Below are positions 43,809 to 51,391 of a stretch of DNA of 64,000 nucleotides, piece by piece; within the stretch, counting starts at the first letter, position 1; every line of letters starts with the position of its first letter. The notes under the pieces are model-generated. The model saw nothing but the letters and a program-made list of their open reading frames with translations, made no database searches and was not told the DNA's origin. This stretch comes from Rhodococcus sp. PAMC28707 (lineage in GTDB: Bacteria; Actinomycetota; Actinomycetes; Mycobacteriales; Mycobacteriaceae), in contig NZ_CP039253.1 of the NCBI RefSeq assembly GCF_004795915.1, positions 806,001-870,000 on the forward strand, in the 5' to 3' direction. Both the position numbers and the translations under genes were made by a program.

Positions 43809-45269
43809 ATGACCATCGAGCGCGCCGTGATCTACGCCAGGGTGTCTTCCGACCAGTCCGGAACCGGTAGATCGGTCACCGAGCAACTGGCCGACTGCCG
43901 GGCAGAGTGCGCTCGTAATGGCTGGCCGATCGGCGAGGAAGTGACCGACGTCGATATCGGCGCCTCCGAGTGGTCGGGCAAGGATCGGCCAGGGTTCCGG
44001 CAGTTGTTCCAGGTGCTTCGTCGTGGTGATGTGCTGGTCGTGTGGGAGCTGTCGAGGCTGTCCAGGAACGACGACGACCGAGCAGCCATAGCTTCGTTCT
44101 GTAAGCCTCTGGGGATCCCCTGGCACTCAGGAGGGCGCACCTACGATCCGACCGACGCCGACGACGCGTTCACCCTCGACATCGGCCACGCGGTCTCCAA
44201 GAAGGAGTCGGCCCAGACTCGCGCCCGAATCATCCGAGCGTTGAAAGCCAACGCCGCAGACGGGAAGTGGCACGGCAGGACTGTCTACGGATATCGAGCT
44301 GTCCGAGATCCAGGCACCGGCAAGATCACAGCCCGTGTGCCCGACGAAGTCACAGCCCCGATCGTTCGTGAAGCAGCCGAGCGCATCCTTAAGGGTGACT
44401 CTCAGCGATCGATCGCTCTCGACTTCACAGCCCGAGGATTGCTCACCTCGAACGGCTCGGCTCGCTGGCAAGGCTTTACGATCCGAACGATGTTGTTGCG
44501 CCCTGTCTATGCCGGGCTCCGAGTACACAATGGTGTTGTGGTGCAGGGCAATTGGGAACCGATCCTCTCACCGGACGAGTTCGCCAGACTAGGCGCTGTT
44601 CTCACCGATCCCGCTCGGCCACAGATACTTTCACGCGGCACGGCTCCCAAATACTTGCTATCGGGCATCGCTTTGTGTGGAACCTGCCAGCGCCCGTTGT
44701 ACAAGCATATGAACCACAAGAGACCGATCTACAAGTGCATGTCGAGCCCTAGTCATATGGCGCGTGAGCTGTCGAAGGTAGACGGTGTGGTGATAGCCGA
44801 AATGCTCCGAGCCATCGAACAGTATCGAGTCGAGTTGTTCTTCCGTGATGCCGAGACCGACCACGACGTGGAACCGACCGCTGTCTCCGACGTGGGCGAC
44901 CATCTCGCGAAGGCCCGAGAGCTACAGCAGAGGCTCGATGCCGTATACGACGAAGTGGCCGAGGGCAAAGTCTCCGCAGCAGCGCTGGCGCGGATCGAAG
45001 CCCGTCTACTCCCCCAGATAGAGACCGCCAAAGAAGCCGCTCGGAGCGCCGCCAGAGTCTCAGATCCGAGTGCAAAGGTGCTGAACACACCTGCCGAGGA
45101 TCTGTGGGCCTCCTGGACGCTGGACGAGCAAAGGGACTTCGTCCGATCTGCCGCCGAGATCGTGGTGATGCCTGGCGCTGGTCGAGTGTTCGATCCGAGC
45201 TTGGTCCAGGTGACTCTCCGAAAGAACCTACGCCAGCGGCCCGAGGGGTTCGAACATTACGAGCCGTGA
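43809..45269 (+). CDS. int: Large serine recombinase (integrase)
   Basis: 486 residues. The N-terminal catalytic domain has YARVSSDQSG with nucleophile Ser13, and the Arg-rich motif WELSRLSRNDDDR. A recombinase domain follows (about 160-240), then a zinc ribbon (CGTCQRPLYKH...YKC, about 297-320) and a coiled-coil arm (LAKARELQQRLDAVYDEVAEGKV, near 375). Length and order match the phiRv1 integrase group. It catalyses attP x attB recombination; the crossover here is in a traR-like gene. The start lies 30 bp inside attL, as common for such elements. Confidence 0.95.
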   Translation: MTIERAVIYARVSSDQSGTGRSVTEQLADCRAECARNGWPIGEEVTDVDIGASEWSGKDRPGFRQLFQVLRRGDVLVVWELSRLSRNDDDRAAIASFCKPLGIPWHSGGRTYDPTDADDAFTLDIGHAVSKKESAQTRARIIRALKANAADGKWHGRTVYGYRAVRDPGTGKITARVPDEVTAPIVREAAERILKGDSQRSIALDFTARGLLTSNGSARWQGFTIRTMLLRPVYAGLRVHNGVVVQGNWEPILSPDEFARLGAVLTDPARPQILSRGTAPKYLLSGIALCGTCQRPLYKHMNHKRPIYKCMSSPSHMARELSKVDGVVIAEMLRAIEQYRVELFFRDAETDHDVEPTAVSDVGDHLAKARELQQRLDAVYDEVAEGKVSAAALARIEARLLPQIETAKEAARSAARVSDPSAKVLNTPAEDLWASWTLDEQRDFVRSAAEIVVMPGAGRVFDPSLVQVTLRKNLRQRPEGFEHYEP

Positions 45270-45566
45270 GTCAAAAGACTCGATCGAATCGACGTACCGG
45301 TGACCGAGGAATCGACCGGGACAAGCGCTCTCAGGGCTCACAATCGGGTGTCTGAGCAGCAGTGCGAGAGCGATACGGGACAAGTCCGAAATCATGGTCT
45401 ATCGTTGGTTCCAGCTTCAGAACACCGGAGCTTCCGGCGGTGACCGACCCGCTGGCAGATCGAAACTCATAATTGTGTAGGCGCTAAACGGAACATGTGA
45501 GCACGGGAAGTCGGCCCAACTCTCGCAGTGCCCCGTAGGAATCTCGAATCCCCTACGGAGACAGCT
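45270..45566. other. Leader region between integrase and the xis-like gene
   Basis: 297 bp without a gene. It holds a -10-like CATAAT at 45468-45473 and a hairpin CCGTAGG/CCTACGG (45533-45539 with 45552-45558) whose right arm touches the GGAG ribosome-binding site of the next gene. Confidence 0.5.
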
Positions 45567-45779
45567 ATGTCCATGTCCAAGCGCACACAATCTCTCGGTG
45601 GCAAGCTCGGTGTAACACGTCGCGACGATCCCCACGGTGACCACAGCACACTCGAAGCCGAACTAGCTACCTCGAAGATCGAGGACCGCGTACGCGAGAT
45701 CGTCGCCAGCGCACCACCATTGAGTGCCGAGCAGCGCGACCGTATCTCAGCCCTGTTGGTCGGTGGACGAGATGCGTAG
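45567..45779 (+). CDS. Candidate recombination directionality factor (Xis-like)
   Basis: 70 residues from ATG 45567, with GGAG 6 bases upstream. The tail SAPPLSAEQRDRISALLVGG follows the pattern APPL-x-x-EQR-x-R-x-x-x-LL that I recall from the phiRv1 excision factor (Rv1584c, about 73 residues) and similar small phage proteins; the N-terminal half carries RRDDP. It is the first gene after the integrase. If the reading is right it turns the integrase to excision. The similarity is by eye. Confidence 0.5.
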   Translation: MSMSKRTQSLGGKLGVTRRDDPHGDHSTLEAELATSKIEDRVREIVASAPPLSAEQRDRISALLVGGRDA

Positions 45780-45987
45780 CGCGGGTCAATACGGTGGATC
45801 TCGGTACCAGAACGAGCTGACCTACGCGTCCAATCCGATCGACCTGTCTGCCGAGGAATGCGCCGCTAAGAACGGCATCACCCTATGCGCCGACGAGGGT
45901 TGTACTCGGATCGCGAACAAACAAACGCAATGCAGGACCTGCTACATGCGTTCATATCGCCGACGTAAGAAAGAGGGCTTGATATGA
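45772..45987 (+). CDS. Small cysteine-motif protein of the element
   Basis: 71 residues from ATG 45772, overlapping the previous stop by 8 bp. It has CADEGCTRIANKQTQCRTC, two Cys pairs that could bind zinc, and a very basic end (YMRSYRRRKKEGLI). A nucleic-acid-binding role is likely but not shown. No closer family is recognised. Confidence 0.6.
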   Translation: MRSAGQYGGSRYQNELTYASNPIDLSAEECAAKNGITLCADEGCTRIANKQTQCRTCYMRSYRRRKKEGLI

Positions 45988-46021
45988 ACTCAGTGCGCCG
46001 TCGGCAAGGAAAGGGTCCGTA

Positions 46022-46651
46022 ATGACGTGGACGCGCATAAGTGATAATTGGATCCAGATAGTAGACGATCTCGAGTTGTCTCACGATGCCGAGCTATTTC
46101 ATATCCGAGCGTTGATCTTGTGTAATCAGATACTCAGTGATGGCCAGATCAAAGCAAAGACAATTGCGCGGTTAGGTGTCGAGTTCGACGACGTTGATGC
46201 CATTCTTTCCGAGCTGGTCGACAAGCTCGATTGGGCGCCTCTGGACGGCGGTAATTACCAGATTCCATGGGATGGTCAAGAGAAGGCGGGAGTAGTGAAA
46301 GAGCGCCAACGGCAGTCCGGTATCCGCAAGGAGCGCTGGAATGAGAAGAAGAATGCACTCAACGCGTCTCGTAACGGCGTCAACACACCTGACCAGGGGA
46401 ACGCCGTTCCGAACGCCGAGAGGAACGCCGTAGAGAACGCTCCCCCTTCCCTTCCCTTCCCGTCCCGTCCCAATCAGGGTAAGGGTAAGGGGATAGTCGT
46501 TCCTCCGTCCGACTCCTCCGGTGGCCCGTCGTCGCCCTCCGTCACTCCCGAAGATGAGAGCGGCGCATCGAGTACCGAGGGCGAGACCAGCGCACCACCC
46601 GATAAAAATTCCGAACTCTACGGTCTGGTACCACGAAAGAAAAGAGAATGA
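46022..46651 (+). CDS. Putative replication initiator with winged-helix N-terminus
   Basis: 209 residues from ATG 46022. The first 85 residues (MTWTRISDNWIQIVDDLELS, FHIRALILCNQILSDGQI, ILSELVDKLDWAPL) resemble the N-terminal domain of actinobacterial phage and plasmid replication proteins. The rest is a charged, low-complexity linker in which NAVP-NAER-NAVE-NAPP reflects four 12-bp DNA repeats, and a Pro/Ser-rich end. It overlaps the next gene by 4 bp. Replication function is inferred; the full primase-helicase seen in phiRv1 is missing. Confidence 0.5.
   Translation: MTWTRISDNWIQIVDDLELSHDAELFHIRALILCNQILSDGQIKAKTIARLGVEFDDVDAILSELVDKLDWAPLDGGNYQIPWDGQEKAGVVKERQRQSGIRKERWNEKKNALNASRNGVNTPDQGNAVPNAERNAVENAPPSLPFPSRPNQGKGKGIVVPPSDSSGGPSSPSVTPEDESGASSTEGETSAPPDKNSELYGLVPRKKRE
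46399..46446 (+). repeat. Four 12-bp iteron-like direct repeats inside the initiator gene
   Basis: GAACGCCG begins at 46399, 46411 and 46423, and GAACGCTC at 46435: an exact 12-bp period. One repeat equals four codons (N-A-x-x). The G-quadruplex-prone tract follows at once. They could be origin iterons, or only a repetitive protein linker. Confidence 0.7.
46442..46492. other. C-run and G-run block, G-quadruplex-prone
   Basis: The minus strand of 46442-46471 has six runs of three or more G separated by two bases, enough for a G-quadruplex. Directly after, the plus strand has GGGTAAGGGTAAGGGG (46477-46492). The two parts can also pair imperfectly. Confidence 0.7.
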
Positions 46652-47145
46652 GCAATCCATACGCGATCAACGTAGGCATCAAAAAGCATCCTGGCGGGAT
46701 AGGCGCACACGACAAAAATGGACGAGCGACGGTATTCGTTTATTTCGATTTCGAGTCCATCGACTTCGAATATGAAGATCCCAGATGGAGGGCTTTCCCG
46801 AAAGAGGACGCGCGCTTTCTGCCCCGCTATGAGGTCGGAGAGTTTTTCGAATCGATGATCGGCGAGATTCTGGCCGACATGGGCAACGATTCGAATATCG
46901 AGTATTACACCTCCGACGAAGTGGACGAGTTCGGATCTCGACCTTGGACGCAGTACGGCCGGATGTCGGATCTCAGGACCAGCCTGCTCCGAGCCGAGGA
47001 TCTGATCTTGTTGGTATCGGTCGGCGCGGACGAGCAAGGCGAACCCACCACGAAAGCGCTCCTCCGTTTGCGCGATGCGGTGGCCGACGCTCACGATCGG
47101 TTCGATCAGCGGGTCGAGGAATGGTACTGGACCGACGACGACTAG
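46648..47145 (+). CDS. Hypothetical protein of the element
   Basis: 165 residues from ATG 46648, with ATGA overlap to the putative initiator. It is acidic and rich in aromatic residues (VFVYFDFESIDFEYEDPRWRAFP, FGSRPWTQYGRMSDL). No family or motif recognised. It ends before a hairpin at 47227. Confidence 0.65.
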   Translation: MSNPYAINVGIKKHPGGIGAHDKNGRATVFVYFDFESIDFEYEDPRWRAFPKEDARFLPRYEVGEFFESMIGEILADMGNDSNIEYYTSDEVDEFGSRPWTQYGRMSDLRTSLLRAEDLILLVSVGADEQGEPTTKALLRLRDAVADAHDRFDQRVEEWYWTDDD

Positions 47146-47226
47146 GATGCCGACTCCTGCCCTCTCAGTCAAGATCCGAGACAGGTTCAGCCGCTTCTGG
47201 CACCTCGGTGACCAAAGGGCATGAAA

Positions 47227-47272
47227 AAGCCCCAGAATTGAACACAGCCATAAGTGCTCAAATCTGGGGCTT
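47227..47272. terminator. Bidirectional hairpin between two convergent element genes
   Basis: AAGCCCCAGA (47227-47236) pairs with TCTGGGGCTT (47263-47272), and the inner TTGAACAC/GTGCTCAA extends the stem with one mismatch to about 18 pairs. A and T tracts flank it. Confidence 0.8.
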
Positions 47273-47289
47273 GGTCCGGGAAGGGCTCT

Positions 47290-47412
47290 CTATCGAGTAA
47301 CAGCAGGGCGCAGGTAGTGCTTCTTCCCTCTCGGTGTCACGACATAGAAGCCGCGCTCGTCGTGCGGGATCGACGGGATGAATTTCGGGCCACTGAGAAC
47401 GGGTGCCGACAT
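47290..47412 (-). CDS. Tiny 40-residue protein, divergent to a related gene
   Basis: ATG 47412 is preceded by GGAGG and a 7-base gap. The product is 40 residues: an N-terminal Pro-rich part, then GFYVVTPRGKKHYLRPAVTR. This end aligns with GEFYLLSPSGRQLLVTSRVR of the 52-residue gene at 47501, read the other way. The gene runs against the element's main direction and ends at the hairpin 47227-47272. Function unknown; a switch or regulator role is a guess from the divergent arrangement. Confidence 0.6.
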   Translation of the reverse strand: MSAPVLSGPKFIPSIPHDERGFYVVTPRGKKHYLRPAVTR

Positions 47413-47435
47413 AACAGAACCTCCACTGTTGGAAT

Positions 47436-47470
47436 GTTGGACATCCTACAATCTACCCGTTACGACGGGT
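47436..47470. promoter_or_regulatory. Two palindromes in the divergent gap
   Basis: GTTGGACATCCTAC (47436-47449) has dyad positions GT-x-GGA-xx-TCC-x-AC. ACCCGT-TACG-ACGGGT (47455-47470) is a perfect 6-bp inverted repeat. Both lie between the starts of the 40- and 52-residue genes and could be operators. Confidence 0.5.
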
Positions 47471-47500
47471 TACACACAACTACCAAAGGAACGAAAAGCC

Positions 47501-47659
47501 ATGAGCCAGAACAACAATCAAGAGCAAGGCGCACCGACGATTCCACCCCGACCGTTTCCCCTCAGCGAGATAAACGGAGAGTTCTACTTGCTCTCGCCCT
47601 CGGGTCGTCAACTTCTTGTGACGAGCCGAGTAAGGAAACCCGAACAGGCGCAACGATGA
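47501..47659 (+). CDS. Small 52-residue protein of the element
   Basis: From ATG 47501 with AAAGGA ten bases upstream. The N-terminus is Gln/Asn/Pro-rich; the middle FYLLSPSGRQLLVTSRVR resembles the 40-residue product of the divergent gene. It heads a chain of five overlapping small genes up to 48582. No family known. Confidence 0.65.
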   Translation: MSQNNNQEQGAPTIPPRPFPLSEINGEFYLLSPSGRQLLVTSRVRKPEQAQR

Positions 47660-47841
47660 TGAACAGGACCGACCAACTCCTACTCCGAGTCCAGTCCCAT
47701 ATCGCGGGCGAAACCAGGGACTCCCTACTCCGAGCAGGATTCCACGACTGGGAGATAGATCGGCAATTGAAGCTCAACCGTCTGGCGCTCAATACAGATG
47801 GCCGAATCCGTTACGTGTGGACCGGTGAGGTGGGCGAGTGA
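47656..47841 (+). CDS. Small 61-residue protein of the element
   Basis: ATG 47656 overlaps the previous stop (ATGA). The product (MMNRTDQLLLRVQSHIAGET... NTDGRIRYVWTGEVGE) has two helices followed by a short beta pattern and might bind DNA. No family recognised. It overlaps the next gene by 4 bp. Confidence 0.6.
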   Translation: MMNRTDQLLLRVQSHIAGETRDSLLRAGFHDWEIDRQLKLNRLALNTDGRIRYVWTGEVGE

Positions 47842-48092
47842 GTTTCGCAGCGAAATGGGCGGGCACCTGCAAGCGGTGCGGGAAGCCCTACGGGATCGGT
47901 CACAACCTTCGAAGATCTCCAGATCGAAGCCAGGGCTACGTGTGCCGGGTTGAGTGCGCCTTCACCCCAGCGCCCGACTCGACTGCCACGGCCAAGGCTC
48001 GCAGATGGAACAACGGCAACTGGGAAGCGAAGACGGTCGCAGCAAGGATCGCCGCATCGAAAGGGCGCAACAGCAAGGAAGGCACCACATGA
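47838..48092 (+). CDS. Small zinc-ribbon-like protein
   Basis: 84 residues from GTG 47838. Four cysteines (TCKRCGKPY near residue 11 and YVCRVEC near 35) form a zinc-ribbon pattern; the C-terminal half is basic. Overlaps both neighbours by 4 bp. Role unknown. Confidence 0.65.
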   Translation: MSFAAKWAGTCKRCGKPYGIGHNLRRSPDRSQGYVCRVECAFTPAPDSTATAKARRWNNGNWEAKTVAARIAASKGRNSKEGTT

Positions 48093-48325
48093 GCAAGCCC
48101 TCAGCACGCTTGTACGACGCGCTCGACAGCGCCCTGCAGGACTCGACCGACGAGCAGCGCCAAGCCATCCAGAACGATCCTGGGACGTCTGCTCGGGTCG
48201 TCGGTGATCGAGTCACGTTCGAAGCGGCCGGGATCACGTACCTGATTCTCGAACGATCTTGGTTCGGGCCGGATGTCGAGTGGGATGAGTTCAACGAGGC
48301 GCACCGAACCGAGCGGGGTCTGTAA
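48089..48325 (+). CDS. Small 78-residue protein of the element
   Basis: ATG 48089 overlaps the previous stop. The N-terminal helix (SARLYDALDSALQDSTDEQRQAI) is followed by a beta-rich part (VTFEAAGITYLILERSWFG) and an acidic end. No match known to me. It overlaps the next gene by 1 bp (TAATG). Confidence 0.6.
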   Translation: MSKPSARLYDALDSALQDSTDEQRQAIQNDPGTSARVVGDRVTFEAAGITYLILERSWFGPDVEWDEFNEAHRTERGL

Positions 48326-48582
48326 TGGGTTTCTGGTCGATCAAGTCTTACAACGATCTGAGCGCGATGAACCGAGATCTGAAGGATCACTCGGACTCAC
48401 TCAAGGCCCGAACCGAGATCCTGAAGTTGCGCCGCCGAATCCAGACCTTGGAGAAGCGAGCCGCGCACGGTAAAGCCAGCCAGGACGAGTCCAACGAGCT
48501 GTATTGGCGACGGGCCGAGCTGGACAGGCTCAAGCCGACCGAGCCCAAACGGGGTGAATGGCCAGCACCACCGACCGAGTAG
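48325..48582 (+). CDS. Small coiled-coil protein
   Basis: 85 residues, almost all helical; residues 15-75 (MNRDLKDHSDSLKARTEIL, RRRIQTLEKRA) show heptad spacing. It is the last gene before the capsid block. It could be a scaffold-like or terminase-small-like protein, but nothing specific supports that. Confidence 0.6.
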   Translation: MGFWSIKSYNDLSAMNRDLKDHSDSLKARTEILKLRRRIQTLEKRAAHGKASQDESNELYWRRAELDRLKPTEPKRGEWPAPPTE

Positions 48583-48601
48583 GAAAGCTCGAACGGGTCC
48601 C

Positions 48602-48634
48602 CGATTGTCCTGCAGGCTGGATGCTGGACAATCG
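48602..48634 (+). terminator. Hairpin after the small-gene operon
   Basis: CGATTGTCC (48602-48610) pairs with GGACAATCG (48626-48634). No T-run follows, so termination is uncertain. The loop side contains CCTGCAGG. Confidence 0.4.
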
Positions 48635-48841
48635 AGGATTCGTTAGCAACGCTAATAGGTAGCAGGTCGCCCGATCTTCTCCACGAACGGGATCGCCAGC
48701 GCCGCAGTCGCCAACCAAGCGAGATGCACCAGCCGGACAAGGAACTCCACTGGTCGCGCGTTATATCAAGTCCCAGAGTGGATTTGACTCTATGGCCGAT
48801 TCGATGTCGTGTGTTCAACCCACGTTTCCGAACGGAATCCC

Positions 48842-49402
48842 ATGCACTCCAATCTAGTTCACCGCACCACACCTCTCAGGCTAGAGCTACGCTCAGACGC
48901 TGTCGACGAGCGCATCATCGCAGGTATCGCAGCACCTTTCGACTCACCGGCCGAGATCGATTCGTACGAGGGTCGTTTCACCGAGGTCATCCGCAGAGGC
49001 GCTTTCGCCAAGACGATTTCCGAGCGGGGCGACCGCGTCAAGCTTCTCGGACTTCACAATCGGCAGACGATGCCACTAGGCCGCGCTGTCTTGCTCGAAG
49101 AGCGCTCCGAAGGCTTGTATGCCGAGTTCCGGATCTCCCAGACGCAAGCAGGCTCCGAGGCTTTGGAGCTAGTGCGCGACGGCACACTCGACCAGCTTTC
49201 GATCGGCTTCCGAGCGATCTCCGAAGTGTGGGACAGGACCCGCTCGAAGCGCACCTTGACCGAGATCGCTCTGTCCGAGGTCTCTCTGGTCCTAGAAGGT
49301 GCCTACGGAGCTGCAGCAGCGGTCACCGGATCACGCAGTGCGGACGGACACACACTCACTCCCGAGGCTATGGCTTTACGTCTACGCCTACTTGACATTT
49401 AA
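48842..49402 (+). CDS. HK97-family prohead protease
   Basis: 186 residues from ATG 48842. The fold markers are IIAGIAAPFDSPAEID, FTEVIRRGAFAKTI, catalytic His72 in LLGLHNRQ, Ser120 in DQLSIGF and Glu146 in ALSEVSLV. It cleaves capsid precursors during head maturation. It lies 23 bp before the capsid gene, the usual order. A phiRv1-type element carries the same pair (Rv1577c and Rv1576c). Confidence 0.92.
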   Translation: MHSNLVHRTTPLRLELRSDAVDERIIAGIAAPFDSPAEIDSYEGRFTEVIRRGAFAKTISERGDRVKLLGLHNRQTMPLGRAVLLEERSEGLYAEFRISQTQAGSEALELVRDGTLDQLSIGFRAISEVWDRTRSKRTLTEIALSEVSLVLEGAYGAAAAVTGSRSADGHTLTPEAMALRLRLLDI

Positions 49403-49425
49403 ACTCACCCAAAGGAAATACCATC

Positions 49426-50700
49426 ATGGAACTCTCGAAATTGAACAAGGATGAGCTACTGAAGCTCGTAACCGAAAGCCGCACCGAGCTGACCGAACTC
49501 GCAACACGCGGGGCAGACCTCAACGGCTCGGATGTGGATCGCTTCGATGCCCTCGAAGCCACGGTTACCGAGGCACGTACTCGACTCCAAGCGATCGAAT
49601 CCCGAGCCGTAGCAATCAAGTCCGGCGCAAGCAACGGCCATATCGCCACCGAAGAGCCCCAGGGTTCCGAGGCACGTACCGCCAAGCCAGCCACCGAACT
49701 ACGCGGGAAGCTCACTCTGTCGAAGGGCGAAAGCCTCCGAGCTTGGGAGCAGCAGAACGGACCGCAGGACGAAAAGTCCGAACCCCTCAGTCTCGATCGC
49801 TTGCTCCGAGGAATGGCGACTGGTTCATGGCAGGGCGCAGATGCTGAGCGGGCTCTGGTGACGACGAACTCGACCGCGATCGTGCCTACCCCATTGGGCT
49901 CGCAGTTGATCGACAAAGCACGGGCCAAGTCGGTCGTCCTGCTCGCCGGGGCCACAGTCGTTCCCATGACCAGCTCGACCCTACGAGTCCCACGGCTCAC
50001 GGGCGAAGGCGCACCGCAGTTCTATGCCGAAGGAGCGCAGCGCAACGCACAGGACCTGTCGTTCGACTCGGTGACCTTGACAGCTCGGACCTTCGACCGC
50101 TTGATCCTGATCTCCAAAGAGCTGTTCGAAGACTCGAATCCTTCGATCGGGGACGTCATCTCGGCATCGTTCGCTTCCCAGTACGCGCTCGGCATAGACC
50201 AATATGCCCTGTTCGGCGATGGCGTGGCACCCAATCCTCTCGGCTTGGTCAATACGCCTGCAGTGCCCAAGGTTTCGCACGGTGCAAACGGAACCGCTCT
50301 TTCGAACTTCGATTGGCTCATCCAGGCTCAGGGCAACGTCCTAGGACAGAACTTCCTCCCGACCGCTCAGATCGCCAGCCCGAGAACGGCTACCAGCCTG
50401 AGTCTGCTGAAGAACTCCCAGGGAGACTATTTGACTCCTCCGGTCTCAGTTGCGCAGTCGCTGGTTTCGAGTGTCGTCCCCAATAACGTCCTGGCGGGTA
50501 CGTCGACCGATTCCAGCTACTTGATCACCGGCGACTTCAGCCAGCTCTTTATCGGTGTGCGTTCACAATTCAGCATCAAGGTTCTCGACGAGCGCTACGC
50601 CGATACAGGCCAGATCGCCTTCCTGGCATCGAGTCGCTGGGATGTCGCAGTCGCTCAGCCGCTGGCCTTCCAGGTCGATACCGGCATCCGGTCGGCGTAG
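49426..50700 (+). CDS. HK97-fold phage major capsid protein
   Basis: 424 residues from ATG 49426, with AAAGGAA upstream. Residues 1-110 form a helical delta domain (LSKLNKDELLKLVTESRTEL), which the protease would remove. The HK97 fold follows (TLRVPRLTGEGAPQFYAEGA, LTARTFDRLILISKELFED, ALFGDGVAPNPLGL, SRWDVAVAQPLAFQVDTG). It would build the head of the element's own particle. Confidence 0.93.
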   Translation: MELSKLNKDELLKLVTESRTELTELATRGADLNGSDVDRFDALEATVTEARTRLQAIESRAVAIKSGASNGHIATEEPQGSEARTAKPATELRGKLTLSKGESLRAWEQQNGPQDEKSEPLSLDRLLRGMATGSWQGADAERALVTTNSTAIVPTPLGSQLIDKARAKSVVLLAGATVVPMTSSTLRVPRLTGEGAPQFYAEGAQRNAQDLSFDSVTLTARTFDRLILISKELFEDSNPSIGDVISASFASQYALGIDQYALFGDGVAPNPLGLVNTPAVPKVSHGANGTALSNFDWLIQAQGNVLGQNFLPTAQIASPRTATSLSLLKNSQGDYLTPPVSVAQSLVSSVVPNNVLAGTSTDSSYLITGDFSQLFIGVRSQFSIKVLDERYADTGQIAFLASSRWDVAVAQPLAFQVDTGIRSA

Positions 50701-50960
50701 TGTTCGGCGTCGACTCACTGGCCGCTTCCTGGGGCTCTCAGGACCCTCCCGTAACCGAGGAAGCGGAAGTGCGAGAAGGTGTCCCGATCGAAACCTGGCG
50801 GGCCCTGGCTGCAGTCCCTCCTGGCGACGAAGTAGACCGCACGGCGGTAGCAAGAGCCCTGGCCGACTTCGTCGCAGCCGACGGGACTACGGTCCCTCAG
50901 GGCGCAATGGTCGAAAGAACCTCAGGACTCTACCTGGACGAGTTCGACAAGTTCGACTAG
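50700..50960 (+). CDS. Small protein after the capsid gene
   Basis: 86 residues from GTG 50700, overlapping the capsid stop by 1 bp. It is acidic with a helix PGDEVDRTAVARALADFVAAD near residue 40-60. Position suggests a head protein such as a connector or decoration protein, but the sequence gives no proof. Confidence 0.6.
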   Translation: MFGVDSLAASWGSQDPPVTEEAEVREGVPIETWRALAAVPPGDEVDRTAVARALADFVAADGTTVPQGAMVERTSGLYLDEFDKFD

Positions 50961-50963
50961 ACA

Positions 50964-51059
50964 TGTCCTGCAGGGCTTCTCGACTATGGCGGGCCGACCC
51001 TTTCTTCTGCCGTCTGTGCGTCGGTCGCGGCATCAAGAATCGAGAAGCCCTGCAGGACA
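50964..51059. repeat. 20-bp perfect inverted repeat with 56-base loop
   Basis: TGTCCTGCAGGGCTTCTCGA (50964-50983) is exactly inverted at 51040-51059. It begins 4 bp after the last capsid-block gene. As RNA it would fold to a long hairpin; no T-run follows. Confidence 0.85.
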
Positions 51060-51268
51060 ACCTAATCTTCCGTTCGTCAATTGCAGGCGAGCGGGTCGAG
51101 ACAAGACCGCGCATCTTGTTCTCGATAGCGCCGCCGACCGAATGCCAATACCGGGCTTCAACTTTCAGCCCTGTTGGTATGTGGACGAGGGAGGGTATCC
51201 CTTTGGTTCGCCGGCGGCGCAACACTTCCCGGTCCCGGACTTCGCGGTCCCCTGAGATCGGGAGCATG

Positions 51269-51345
51269 AGACACCCGGCACCTGTCGAAGCTGAGCGGCC
51301 TGATCTTCCCCCCACGGCCCTTGCTCCAGGTGCCGGGTGTCTTTG
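51269..51345 (+). terminator. Long terminator-like hairpin
   Basis: AGACACCCGGCACCTG (51269-51284) pairs exactly with CAGGTGCCGGGTGTCT (51327-51342); the loop is 42 bases and TT follows. It ends the rightward capsid transcript and lies near the end of the leftward membrane-protein gene. Confidence 0.75.
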
Positions 51346-51391
51346 TGTGCCAAGCCTGCCGATCGTGCACGTGTGTGGCCCTGAGCCCGCC

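Larger units (their letters stand above)
50961..51391. other. Gene-free stretch with two large inverted repeats
   Basis: 430 bp with no convincing gene. It holds the 20-bp inverted repeat at 50964-51059 and the terminator-like repeat at 51269-51342. A 37-residue open frame from ATG 51142 (MPIPGFNFQPCWYVDEGGYP...) has no ribosome-binding site but reads like protein. Confidence 0.55.

Noticed and set aside
43548-44126. 192-codon frame that fuses the traR 3' half to antisense integrase sequence
   Set aside because: Only the part up to the att core is traR; the N-terminal 116 residues come from the strand opposite the integrase and the fusion is a product of insertion.
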